Assembly: GCA_012838795.1 (NCBI GenBank)
Contig: DUOO01000056.1
Coordinates: 20,119-84,118 of the forward strand
DNA: 64,000 nucleotides
Origin: Clostridiaceae bacterium
GTDB lineage: Bacteria; Bacillota; Clostridia; Saccharofermentanales; DTU023
Reading direction: 5' to 3'
Made by a program: the position numbers and the translations under genes. Shown in pieces: positions 37,255 through 45,321 of this stretch. Within the stretch, counting starts at the first letter, position 1; each line of letters begins with the position of its first letter. The notes beneath the pieces were generated by a model. The model made no database searches and was not told the origin of the DNA. It was given only the letters and a program-made list of their open reading frames with translations.

Positions 37255-38220
37255 TTAGTAACCTACCTTGTCCCAGCAGTCAAAAGGCGCTGCGATTTCC
37301 TCACTGACATATACCTGGGTTTTCATTAATTGCAGCATGGAGCTGGGAATTGAAGGTGTTACCGGTCCGTGCAGTACCAAACGAGAAGTCATTCTCTGCC
37401 AAGATGAGAACGTGTTGTTAGTCAAAAGAGAATGTACTTCAATACGTTCTTTGGCATTTTTTACATCAATCGGTCCGATTGTAGCTGCTTTGGGAGGTAC
37501 ATTCGCTATATAACCGGACTGTCCGAATATACCATGCAGGGAATTCTGTGCTACGGTCAACGGATGCAGGGTTACAATACGTGCCTCCATGTTCAGCCAT
37601 TTGTCTATATCATCTGACATAAACTCATCTACCGGATCGATAAAAGCCATATGACCGGTCCATCCCGGAGATGAACTGCAGATGTCCGCACCGCCCTCAC
37701 TAATTTCTGTAATCAGCTTGGAGTAATACCCTATATTTTCGTTGGTCGGATAATGAACATTTTCCAAAGGCATACGAAGTTTCGGATCAATCTGATATAC
37801 GAAATATTTCAGCAGGGAACGTGCAAAACTGGCTTCATAGGTTATCGGTGCAATATTTCCCTGATCATCTGCCCACTCATCCATCGCAAAAAGGTGTAAT
37901 TTCTTGCAATCTACCTGGAAATAGTTAATCAGCTGAGCCAGAGGAATATAGGTGTCCGGCTCCGGATTGCCAAGAATCATGGTATATTTTTTATCAGCTT
38001 CAGAAGCAGCTTTCAAACGGGAAAACAAGGTCGCAATTAATACCGGATGAGGATTCATCATCACCTTTATTTTAAAATCCGGATTTTCATGATTCTCTAA
38101 ATCTTTTCCGCTGATTTGACGAAGTCTTTCGCATACATCTCGATCTTTGAACGGAACATAATCACCACATTTAAACTCAAATTTTGTTGTCGGTTCTAAG
38201 ATAATATCCTTCATTGCCAT
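37255..38220 (-). CDS. NagB-like sugar-phosphate isomerase/deaminase homolog with altered active site
   Basis: Glucosamine-6-phosphate-deaminase fold, long variant (321 residues against about 265 for NagB). The family Asp in FAMDEW (Asp114) and the His of TGHMAF (His190) are kept, but the catalytic ring-opening Asp two residues before that His is Thr188, and the partner Glu five after it is Asp. The C-terminal half has VPPKAATIGPIDVKNAKER. A paralog at 42997 has the same pattern. AGAGAGG suits the second in-phase ATG (38214) better. First gene of cluster D, directly after the LacI-type operators. It may isomerise a different sugar phosphate without deamination (inference). Confidence 0.8.
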   Translation of the reverse strand: MAMKDIILEPTTKFEFKCGDYVPFKDRDVCERLRQISGKDLENHENPDFKIKVMMNPHPVLIATLFSRLKAASEADKKYTMILGNPEPDTYIPLAQLINYFQVDCKKLHLFAMDEWADDQGNIAPITYEASFARSLLKYFVYQIDPKLRMPLENVHYPTNENIGYYSKLITEISEGGADICSSSPGWTGHMAFIDPVDEFMSDDIDKWLNMEARIVTLHPLTVAQNSLHGIFGQSGYIANVPPKAATIGPIDVKNAKERIEVHSLLTNNTFSSWQRMTSRLVLHGPVTPSIPSSMLQLMKTQVYVSEEIAAPFDCWDKVGY

Positions 38221-38269
38221 ACCTCTCTTTTTATTACTATAATTTTTCGTTTTTTCTTCAATTTTTATG

Positions 38270-38430
38270 CGAAAGTTTCGTTTGATTTAATTGATGTTTT
38301 AATAGTATCACGTGCTATATTTTATTTCAATTCATCAATAATGCCAAAGTTTTTCTTTATTACTTGGTTATTTCATCAGTTTTTATCGCAAATTAATTGG
38401 CTTCGAGCCTAGTTTTTCACGAAACTTTCG
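38270..38430 (-). promoter_or_regulatory. Promoter flanked by two LacI-type operators 150 bp apart
   Basis: On the minus strand TTGAAA (38325-38330), a 17-base spacer and TACTAT (38302-38307) form a sound promoter. CGAAAGTTTCG (38270-38280) lies just downstream of the expected start, and CGAAACTTTCG (38420-38430) lies upstream; each is a perfect odd palindrome of the CGAAA-N-TTTCG type used by many LacI-family proteins. Their centres are 150 bp apart, consistent with repression by looping. The LacI gene at 32022 in the same operon is the expected partner. Confidence 0.7.
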
Positions 38431-38479
38431 TAAGCTATGTTATGTCGCGAAATTAGTTCTGATTATTGTTTTATTGAGT

Positions 38480-38514
38480 TGTCTTAAAAATAAAAAAGAG
38501 GCCAAAAAGCCTCT
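38480..38514 (-). terminator. Rho-independent terminator
   Basis: Stem AGAGGC/GCCTCT (38497-38514) with a six-base loop, followed on the minus strand by TTTTTTATTTTT. It ends transcription from the ATPase remnant before the cluster D promoter. Confidence 0.8.
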
Positions 38515-38588
38515 GATATGATATTTTTGTTATGTTGACTTAATAATTAAAAGATATCTGAAAGCATCCTGTAGAATAAAGAACTCAT

Positions 38589-39389
38589 TCAGACTGCAAA
38601 ACTCATGATTTTTTCTTGATTTATTTCATCGCCTTCTAAAATATTAACAATATGCCCTTCTTTCATTATGGCAACTCTGTCACTCATATTGATTATCTCC
38701 GGAAGTTCTGAAGAAATTATAATTATCGATGCCCCGGATTTAGCTAAATTATTAACAATATTATATATATCAGATTTAATATTTATATCCATACCCTTGG
38801 TCGGTTCATCAAGAATCAAAATTAAGGGATTTGTTTCTAGATATTTAGCAATGACAATTTCTTGTTGATTTTCTTCGAAAAAGTCAAACATTTTTTGTTC
38901 AGTGTTGGAAGTATGAATATCCAGCTTGTTTGTTCTTTTCAATAATATTCTTTCTTCTTTATTTTTATTCAAGTAAATAAATTTAATAAATGTTTCCAAA
39001 ATACCTATCTTGGTATTAATACTCACTGAGTTATTAAGGATTAAACTTTCTTCTTTATTTTCCGGAACCAGTACCAGTCCGGCATTAAGAGAATCTTTCG
39101 GACTATGCTTTAAGGGAAGTTCTTCTCCGGCTATTATTATTTCACCTGAATCAGCCAGCTCAATACCGAAGATTGCTTTAGCAAGTTCAGACCGGCCTGA
39201 TCCGACCATTCCTGATATTCCCAGTATTTCGCCTTTTTTTAAATCGAAATTAATATCGTTAAAAACCCCTTTTTTTGACAATCCTTTGACTTCTAAACAA
39301 ACTTCAATCCCGGGAACAGAGTCTTTCATGTAGAATTCCTCCAGAGTTCTTCCTGCCATCATAGATGCTAATTTTCTTTTATCTGTCAT
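38589..39389 (-). pseudogene. Truncated sugar ABC ATPase (C-terminal half only), decayed
   Basis: Only the end of the first and all of the second nucleotide-binding domain of an RbsA-like ATPase remain. The reading begins DKRKLASMMAGRTLEEFY, which in full-length relatives is the tail of domain 1, then GISGMVGSGRSELA and LILDEPTKGMDINI. The signature LSGGNQQK is corrupted to FFEENQQE. About 240 N-terminal residues, including the catalytic Walker A and B, are missing and no such sequence is found upstream. No permease or binding-protein gene accompanies it. It is best read as the relic of a lost ABC set of cluster E. Confidence 0.85.
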
Positions 39390-39802
39390 TGATATTTTAT
39401 TTGTCTCTCTTAATTTTTGTTTTTCTCCATTAAGAAATATTTTGCCTTTTTACTTCACTACGATAAAAAAAGAATTTTCAAAGATTAAAACTATATAGGG
39501 CAAAATTTCAAAAATAAAACAAGCATATGTATTCGAAAATTGCCCTATTCAGACAGATCAATATTTACACTGTTTTGTAATGGTTAATCTACTAGATGAA
39601 AACATGACTTATAATTTTAAAACAAGTTTTTAAATTATATTCTCAATCATCTCGAGTATAATCAGAAAGGGTTTCTTTCTTGACTATTTTTATTGATACA
39701 AAAACTTCTTTTTTCCTCTCCTTTTTTCACAACTTCTAAAACAAGTTAGAAAATCATTAATAAATTAAATTTTTGATTACACGAAAGAAAATCTATTTCA
39801 TA
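39390..39802. other. AT-rich gap with a spaced inverted repeat
   Basis: No gene is seen in 413 bases, and no recognisable remains of the missing ATPase half. ATAGGGCAA (39495-39503) and TTGCCCTAT (39540-39548) form a 9-bp inverted repeat spanning 54 bp; it could be a weak hairpin or the scar of a small mobile element. A pyrimidine-rich stretch follows at 39670-39735. Confidence 0.5.
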
Positions 39803-40423
39803 TTATCTTTCTTGTTGCAAATCAAAATGTTTCATATATTCTTTTTCTTCCGGCAAATATTTTCTTTTTGTATCGACTACTTCGCCATTATTCCATTTTC
39901 TGTCTTCAACATCATCCGTTGTACCGATTACGGTAATATTGGCCTGGCGGTGTCTGGCTCGAACATGATCCCAATCAATAAAGTAAATATGAGCAAATTG
40001 TCCTTTGTCTAATACAAAATCTTTAATTGTCAAAGTCTCACTACGGCCAAAAAACACGGAACGAAGATGACCATCTGTGTTCATACTTGTATAGTCACCC
40101 GGTTCGCCGACATATCTGCCAAACTGAGAATGGATAGGACCCGGATGTCTATAATCATTTTCTTCAACATAATCCGGAATAAGTTCTCTCATAATATCAA
40201 GCAAGTCATGTTGTAAATATTCCAAATCAAAACTGTCAATATCATGTGAACATTCTTGAATCATAACTGAACAAGTTGTATGGTGTGATGCTACAGTGCA
40301 AATGCCGTTTTTTATGCCTGATGCTTCAACTATTTCAACTACTTCTTTCGTTATGTCGTGAAATGTCGGTATCCAACCGCGAGATTCTAATTCTACTTCT
40401 TTTTGAAAAACTTTAAACTCCAT
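39803..40423 (-). CDS. YjbQ family (UPF0047) protein
   Basis: Small soluble protein of the YjbQ/UPF0047 family, some members of which show weak thiamine-phosphate-synthase activity in vitro; the physiological role is unclear. Family landmarks are GICTVASHHTTCSVMIQE, the HxH-type DYRHPGPIHSQFGRYVG, GHLRSVFFGRSETLTI and FIDWDHVRARHR. At 206 residues it is longer than the 130-140-residue minimal form. AGGAGG lies just before the ATG. It is the last gene of cluster E, after the TIM-like and SIS genes. That association suggests a role in the sugar-phosphate pathway rather than thiamine synthesis (inference). Confidence 0.88.
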   Translation of the reverse strand: MEFKVFQKEVELESRGWIPTFHDITKEVVEIVEASGIKNGICTVASHHTTCSVMIQECSHDIDSFDLEYLQHDLLDIMRELIPDYVEENDYRHPGPIHSQFGRYVGEPGDYTSMNTDGHLRSVFFGRSETLTIKDFVLDKGQFAHIYFIDWDHVRARHRQANITVIGTTDDVEDRKWNNGEVVDTKRKYLPEEKEYMKHFDLQQER

Positions 40424-40495
40424 AGGTCCTCCTGAAAATTATTCTAAACTTAATACTTTTTTATTGTTTGTCTTTCTTCTTGTTTCTAAATTTAA

Positions 40496-41200
40496 TTATT
40501 TATTAATTCTACTTTCCCAACCGCGTCGCACTGCCGAGATCATATCTCTGACAATCGCTTCTTTATCTTCGGCATTCGCAATGGCACTTGATGATCCGGT
40601 CGCATCTGCTCCGTATTCCATTACTCTAAACACATCATTTCCATCTGAAATTCCTGCAGCCTGCAAAACTAAAATATCCGGATTGATGGCATGTATTACT
40701 TCAAGTGATTTTTTCATATATGACAAATCACTGGTTTGCCCCGTACCGATCAATTCCGTAGGTTCAGCAACAATGATATCCGGAGCCAAATGCGCAACTG
40801 CTTGGATTTCCGGAATGGAACTTGCACATACGACAGTAAACAGCCCTACCTCTTTCGCACGTTTAATCGTTGCTTCCAATACTGAATAGCGCAAAGGTTT
40901 TTCCACATGATTCAACATGACTCCGGATACTCCGACAGCTTTCAATGATTCCGGTAAAATGTCCGCCAAGCCTCTTCCGGGTAAAATAGGATCCATGTGC
41001 GGAGCAGTTACCAAAAGATTGCTTGTTCTTTCAACTACTTTTTGAATGTTCACAAAAGGGCATGTGAAAATGACCTGTACATCAAATTCGATCGATGCTC
41101 TGTCTGCAATTTCGGCCAACTCGATAATATCATCTCCGTACAAATATGATTTGGGACCGATCTCAAAAAACGGTGGTTTTATTATTAAATCATTCTTCAT
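40496..41200 (-). CDS. Triosephosphate-isomerase-family protein, archaeal-type
   Basis: TIM barrel of the short archaeal-like TpiA type (234 residues). Catalytic positions are present: Lys17 in EIGPKSY, His98 in MLNHVEKPLRYS and Glu149 in AEPTELIGTG, followed by the phosphate loops GISDGNDVFR and GADATGSSSAI. It starts four bases after the SIS gene stop. Inside a sugar cluster a dedicated isomerase of this type may act on a tetrulose or other short sugar phosphate rather than serve glycolysis, as shown for TPI-like enzymes of erythritol pathways (inference from analogy). Confidence 0.85.
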   Translation of the reverse strand: MKNDLIIKPPFFEIGPKSYLYGDDIIELAEIADRASIEFDVQVIFTCPFVNIQKVVERTSNLLVTAPHMDPILPGRGLADILPESLKAVGVSGVMLNHVEKPLRYSVLEATIKRAKEVGLFTVVCASSIPEIQAVAHLAPDIIVAEPTELIGTGQTSDLSYMKKSLEVIHAINPDILVLQAAGISDGNDVFRVMEYGADATGSSSAIANAEDKEAIVRDMISAVRRGWESRINK

Positions 41201-41204
41201 TTTT

Positions 41205-41807
41205 TCATTTCACCTTATCACCAAGTGTTTCACCTACTGCACCGCCGGGATGAATTAAACCGAATTGTTCAAGTGTAAATCCTGTTTTTACAATTATTCC
41301 CGACAATATCGCATCCAATATTAAACCGACAACTAAATTACTCGTTGTTGCCATAATATTCAGAGGATCACTCTCACGTGTAATAGGCATCGGTATAACC
41401 ACGTCCGAAGCATTGGCTAACACTGAATCAAGATTTTCAGTTAAGCCAATCAAGGTAGCCTCTTTTTTCTTGACTACATCAATTATCGGTAAAAGCTCTG
41501 CAGTTTTACCTCCTCTTGAAATCATAATCACAACATCATCTTTTTTGATAAATCCTAAACCGCCATGTACAGCTTCAGACGGGTACATATATTTTGCGGA
41601 AATTTCTACGCAACATAATGAATGTGAAAATTTTCCTGCTGCAAAACCGGACGAACCGCTTGCACAAGTAACTACTCTGGGCGATGAGCTGATCAGATCA
41701 ATTGCCGCAACCAGTGCTTTTTGGTCAACATTATTCAATACATAATCGACCGCATCCCGTTGAATTTTTATCGAGTCTATTGCCGCTTCTAAAACTTTGT
41801 CTTGCAT
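41205..41807 (-). CDS. SIS-domain sugar-phosphate isomerase (6-phospho-3-hexuloisomerase/KdsD-like)
   Basis: Single SIS domain of 200 residues. The phosphosugar loop is VVTCASGSSGFAAGKFSHSL, followed by DDVVIMISRGGKTAELLPII and VALIGLTENLDSVLANASDVVIPMP-like strands typical of HxlB and arabinose-5-phosphate isomerase. Its ATG is one base after the true end of nagA, so it belongs to the same operon. Within the cluster it could interconvert ketose and aldose phosphates produced by deacetylation steps. Confidence 0.85.
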   Translation of the reverse strand: MQDKVLEAAIDSIKIQRDAVDYVLNNVDQKALVAAIDLISSSPRVVTCASGSSGFAAGKFSHSLCCVEISAKYMYPSEAVHGGLGFIKKDDVVIMISRGGKTAELLPIIDVVKKKEATLIGLTENLDSVLANASDVVIPMPITRESDPLNIMATTSNLVVGLILDAILSGIIVKTGFTLEQFGLIHPGGAVGETLGDKVK

Positions 41808-41808
41808 A

Positions 41809-42969
41809 TTACACTTTCTTTCCTTTAAAAATAATATCCTGCAAATCTATTTCACCGTTTTGTTCGTAATCAAAAACCAATAAATTTGCATAACGTCCCG
41901 GAGAAACTGAGCCGATATCATTCGTCATTCCGATTGCTTCCGCAGGATTGTAAGTAGCCATTCTGAAAGCATCGACCAAACTTACTCCCGTTTGTCTTCA
42001 GACATTGGTAACAGCTTTATCCATGGTTAAAGCACTGCCCATCAATTCACCGTCGTCGGTATAATTAACATCATTGATACCTTCATAAACCGGCGGGGCT
42101 GCGTATTCTGCAACAGTTGAGTCGGTAATAATAATTGTTTTATCAACGCCTTTAATTTTGATGATTAATTTGAGCATGTCATATCTGACATGTGAACCGT
42201 GATAATCAACAATAACTTCTGCATAAACACCGTCATCAAGCCAAACACTTTCATCGACACCGATCTCTCTCGTTCCTAAAAATTTCGGAGGATCAACAAA
42301 ACGTCCTGAAGCATTTGTCAAATGAGTTCCGATTTTCAGTCCGCTTGGAAATAATGTACTGATATGTTCACGCGAAGCTTCGGAATGACCTACTTGAAAA
42401 ATGGTTTTTCCTTTTGTTGCCGCTTGGATATCCGCAACCATTTGATTAATATTTTCTAATTCCGGAGCTATTGTCCATGTTTTAATCAAGCCTTTACCCG
42501 CTTTAAGATATTCATAGTATTCTTCTCTTTTCGGTATGCGAGAACGATCTCTATATGCCCCATATTTCGGATTCATATAAGGACCCTCCATATGAATACC
42601 GATGACCGTGGTATCAGGGTCTTCTTCTACACCGTCTGCTATTGCAATAACGGAATCCAGCACTTCTTCATGAGTCGGAAGTAATCTGGCAGTGGCCATT
42701 ATACTGGTTGTACCATGGGCAAGATGGGATCTGGAAACGGCTACCGGATCATCATAAAACCAATTGTCTTTATCTCCGTGACAATGAATATCCACAAATC
42801 CCGGACCTACATATTTACCTTCAACATCGATAATTTTACAATCTGAAGGTAAAGCTACATTGTCATCAGGAAAAACATTAATAATTCTGTCATCTTCAAT
42901 TAATATTGAGTGTTTTTCCAGCATTCTGTCAGGTAAAATCACTCTGGCATTTTTGATACAAGTATACAT
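41809..42969 (-). pseudogene. nagA: N-acetylglucosamine-6-phosphate deacetylase (NagA) with in-frame TGA
   Basis: Deacetylase of the amidohydrolase superfamily. Residues 1-323 carry DIHCHGD (His62, His64), the metal Glu in GIHMEGPYM, VGHSEAS, GTHLTNASG and the catalytic Asp in IIITDSTV. The reading then meets TGA (41998-42000) directly after MDKAVTNV. In the same frame it continues RQTGVSLVDAFRMATYNPAE, IGSVSPGRYANLLVFDYE and ends at TAA (41809-41811), a normal NagA C-terminus. The full reading of 386 codons has the family length. TGA is an ordinary stop elsewhere in the window, so this is a nonsense mutation or base-call error. A truncated product would lack the final helices. Confidence 0.85.
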
Positions 42970-42996
42970 AGTCTATTCTCCTTATTACCGCAGATC

Positions 42997-43938
42997 TTAA
43001 TATTGGAATTCATAATCCGGTACAACCGGTGCTGCAATTGTTTCGGTTACATAAACATCTGCTCCCAACAACTGTAGAATTGAAGAAGGAACTGAAGGTG
43101 TAACAGGCCCGTGAAGTACCAATCTGGAAATTAATCTTTGCCATGCCACAAAAGTTCCGGCTGTTGAAATTCCATGCATTTCAATTCTTCTCTTTGATGC
43201 AGCAACATCACGTGGTCCGATTGTTGCAGCTTTAGGCGGTACATTGGCAATATCACCGCTTGCACCGAAACAGCCATGCAAAGAATTTTGAGCTATTGTC
43301 AAAGGATGTAACGATGTAACCCTGGTACCCATTTTCATAAATTCATCAAGATCACCTGCAAACTCCGGAACATCAGGATCAATAAACGCCAAGTGTCCCG
43401 ACCAGCCGGGTCCGCTGTAACAGACATCCGCTCCGCCGGCTTCTAAAATAAGATCACTATAATGATCGATATTTTCATTTGTCGGATAAATCAGATTTTC
43501 TTCCGGCATTCTCAATTCCGGATCAATATTGCTCAGCAAAAATTTCTTGGTACTGCGAATAAATGAATTCGGATAACTTTCATCAGCTATATTGCCGTTT
43601 TCGTCCGCCCATTCATCCATGTTAAACGTAATTACGTGTTTGCAATCAATTCTCAGACGATTGATCATCCAAGCTAAATGTTTATAAGAAGGAGACGGAT
43701 TAGGAATAATCATTACTGCATTTCTTCCTTCCTCTTTTGCCCGGATAATTGTATTGAGCATATCGGTTACAAAAATCGTATTCAGCATATCATTCGGAAT
43801 CACATTGATTTTAAAATCAGGGTTAGAGTGGTTTAAATAATCCTCTCCTTGTAGAGTACGTACACGTTCCAGAACAGATTGATCTTTAAAAGGAACAAAA
43901 TCCGCCGGTTTAAAACTAAATTGATTATTATTTGTCAT
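42997..43938 (-). CDS. NagB-like sugar-phosphate isomerase/deaminase homolog, second copy
   Basis: Paralog of the protein at 37255. It keeps Asp in TFNMDEW (about residue 108) and His182 in WSGHLAF, but Ser180 replaces the catalytic Asp and Asp replaces the partner Glu. It shares FGASGDIANVPPKAATIGP and the long C-terminal RLVLHGPVTPSVPSSIL. The start is the ATG behind AAAGGA; the longer TTG reading lies in the preceding gene. It is one base after the ceramidase-like stop and just before nagA. That places it where NagB acts in GlcNAc use, but the active-site change argues for another amino-sugar phosphate or a pure isomerase. Confidence 0.82.
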   Translation of the reverse strand: MTNNNQFSFKPADFVPFKDQSVLERVRTLQGEDYLNHSNPDFKINVIPNDMLNTIFVTDMLNTIIRAKEEGRNAVMIIPNPSPSYKHLAWMINRLRIDCKHVITFNMDEWADENGNIADESYPNSFIRSTKKFLLSNIDPELRMPEENLIYPTNENIDHYSDLILEAGGADVCYSGPGWSGHLAFIDPDVPEFAGDLDEFMKMGTRVTSLHPLTIAQNSLHGCFGASGDIANVPPKAATIGPRDVAASKRRIEMHGISTAGTFVAWQRLISRLVLHGPVTPSVPSSILQLLGADVYVTETIAAPVVPDYEFQY

Positions 43939-43939
43939 G

Positions 43940-45289
43940 TTAAAATCCTTTCTCAAAATTGTTTTTTATTGTTTCTAATCCATTGATGACTGTATTAACT
44001 ATTCTTTCTCCGGATACAGGATCAAGAATTGAGTTATACGGCTCATATCCTCCTTCTGCCAATGCTTCTTTTGTCACACAATATCCGGGTAAATCACCAT
44101 TTGCTAAAGTGATGACATGGGTTTCCGAATAAGGTGATTTTTCTTTAATATCTAAACCGAATTGGGAAAAAATTTCTCCCGGTAAGAAAACCAATGCAAC
44201 ATTATTAATTAATAATATATTCGTAAGGAACGGTGCTGAGGCATCGTATCTTTGTTGTACTTCTCCGGTTATTGCTTTTTTCGAATTGCTGTAGTCACAT
44301 TCAGCACCGAGAACGGCCAGATTTGCATTTTGCAAATCCACATAAGGTGCATTGTTTTGGATTAACTTTTGCTCTTTAATTCTTAATTCACCCAGTTGTT
44401 TTTTGTATTCTTCCGGATTCCCATATTTTTTTTGCACTAATTCCATTTCGAAGCAACCGAAAGACAATTTGACTTCATCTGTATAGTCGGCACTTGGAAT
44501 TGCTTGCAATACCGAGTCTGCCAAAGTTTTCCCGAATCTCTCCACTTCAGCAAAACTCTGATCTTTTCTGAAATAGCGAGGACTTTGATCCCCGGAAGTT
44601 CCTTGTGCAAACAAAAACACTGCCGAAGGATAAACCTTGTTTATTTCCTTTCGCATTGCGCCCGGAAAATCTGCACTGACCAAAACATTTTCACCATGCA
44701 GAATTGTCGGATGTAAAGCGTATTTTGTGAAAACAGCTCTCAAGACATGTTCTTTATCCCGTACAAGAAATAAAGGAAGATCTTCATCACACGGACCGTT
44801 TTCCGGATGGCGTCGATTTCCGCCAATACCTTGTTTTCTGCCGCACTGAGTTTTGACATATGCTATCTCTGCTTCAAAGCTGTTATTTAAAGCTTCCGCT
44901 GCCGCCTTGGAATATTCTTCCATGACAAAATCATTGTGATTTTCATCAATAACAGGAGCATAGTCGGATTCTTCATTGATATCTTCAAACATTGAACTCA
45001 TCCAAGGAGCACTATGTGTATGAGAACAAGTTACAATTATTCTTTCTTTGGCAAAACCTGTATAGTCACTTACAGATTTTCTTAATCGATCTGCCATATT
45101 CTTTGTTAAATAAAACAGATCACTGATCAATAATAAAATTTTGTTATTATTACCATCATCCAAAAATAGTACAGCTCCGTAAATGGGATCATGAATACCG
45201 GTATTAGGGCGATGAAAATACGGATAACCTCCCAGATCCACACCTTTTTCAGGAGATAGATCACAAATTGATACACCTGCTATTAACAT
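43940..45289 (-). CDS. Ceramidase N-domain-like hydrolase, cytoplasmic, second copy
   Basis: Second member of the neutral/alkaline ceramidase-like family here. It begins IAGVSICDLSPEKG, with zinc residues CSHTHSAPW (His90, His92) and YALHPTILHG (His193), the FPGAMRKEI helix, FAQGTSGDQSPR and the C-terminal LANGDLPGYCVT motif. No signal peptide is seen, and 449 residues cover only the catalytic N-domain, without the C-terminal Ig-like domain of true ceramidases. It sits between the FGGY kinase and NagB-like genes, with intergenic gaps of 32 bases and one base. An amidase role on an amino-sugar derivative is inferred. Confidence 0.82.
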   Translation of the reverse strand: MLIAGVSICDLSPEKGVDLGGYPYFHRPNTGIHDPIYGAVLFLDDGNNNKILLLISDLFYLTKNMADRLRKSVSDYTGFAKERIIVTCSHTHSAPWMSSMFEDINEESDYAPVIDENHNDFVMEEYSKAAAEALNNSFEAEIAYVKTQCGRKQGIGGNRRHPENGPCDEDLPLFLVRDKEHVLRAVFTKYALHPTILHGENVLVSADFPGAMRKEINKVYPSAVFLFAQGTSGDQSPRYFRKDQSFAEVERFGKTLADSVLQAIPSADYTDEVKLSFGCFEMELVQKKYGNPEEYKKQLGELRIKEQKLIQNNAPYVDLQNANLAVLGAECDYSNSKKAITGEVQQRYDASAPFLTNILLINNVALVFLPGEIFSQFGLDIKEKSPYSETHVITLANGDLPGYCVTKEALAEGGYEPYNSILDPVSGERIVNTVINGLETIKNNFEKGF

Positions 45290-45321
45290 ATTATTCTGCC
45301 TTCCTTTTATTTAATTGAAAT

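Larger units (their letters stand above)
38221..38588 (-). promoter_or_regulatory. Promoter and operator region of cluster D
   Basis: No gene in these 368 bases. They hold the promoter with two LacI-type operators and, at the far end, the terminator of the upstream ATPase remnant, each annotated separately. The rest is AT-rich with no further structure seen. Confidence 0.7.

Noticed and set aside
39495..39548. 54-bp inverted repeat as a miniature transposon
   Set aside because: Arms are only 9 bp, no target duplication was seen and no second copy was noticed in the window.
41998..42000. TGA read as Trp or selenocysteine (alternative code)
   Set aside because: TGA is a genuine stop in ATGA gene overlaps (for example at 32022-32025), and no selenocysteine insertion stem was evident; nonsense mutation or error is simpler.
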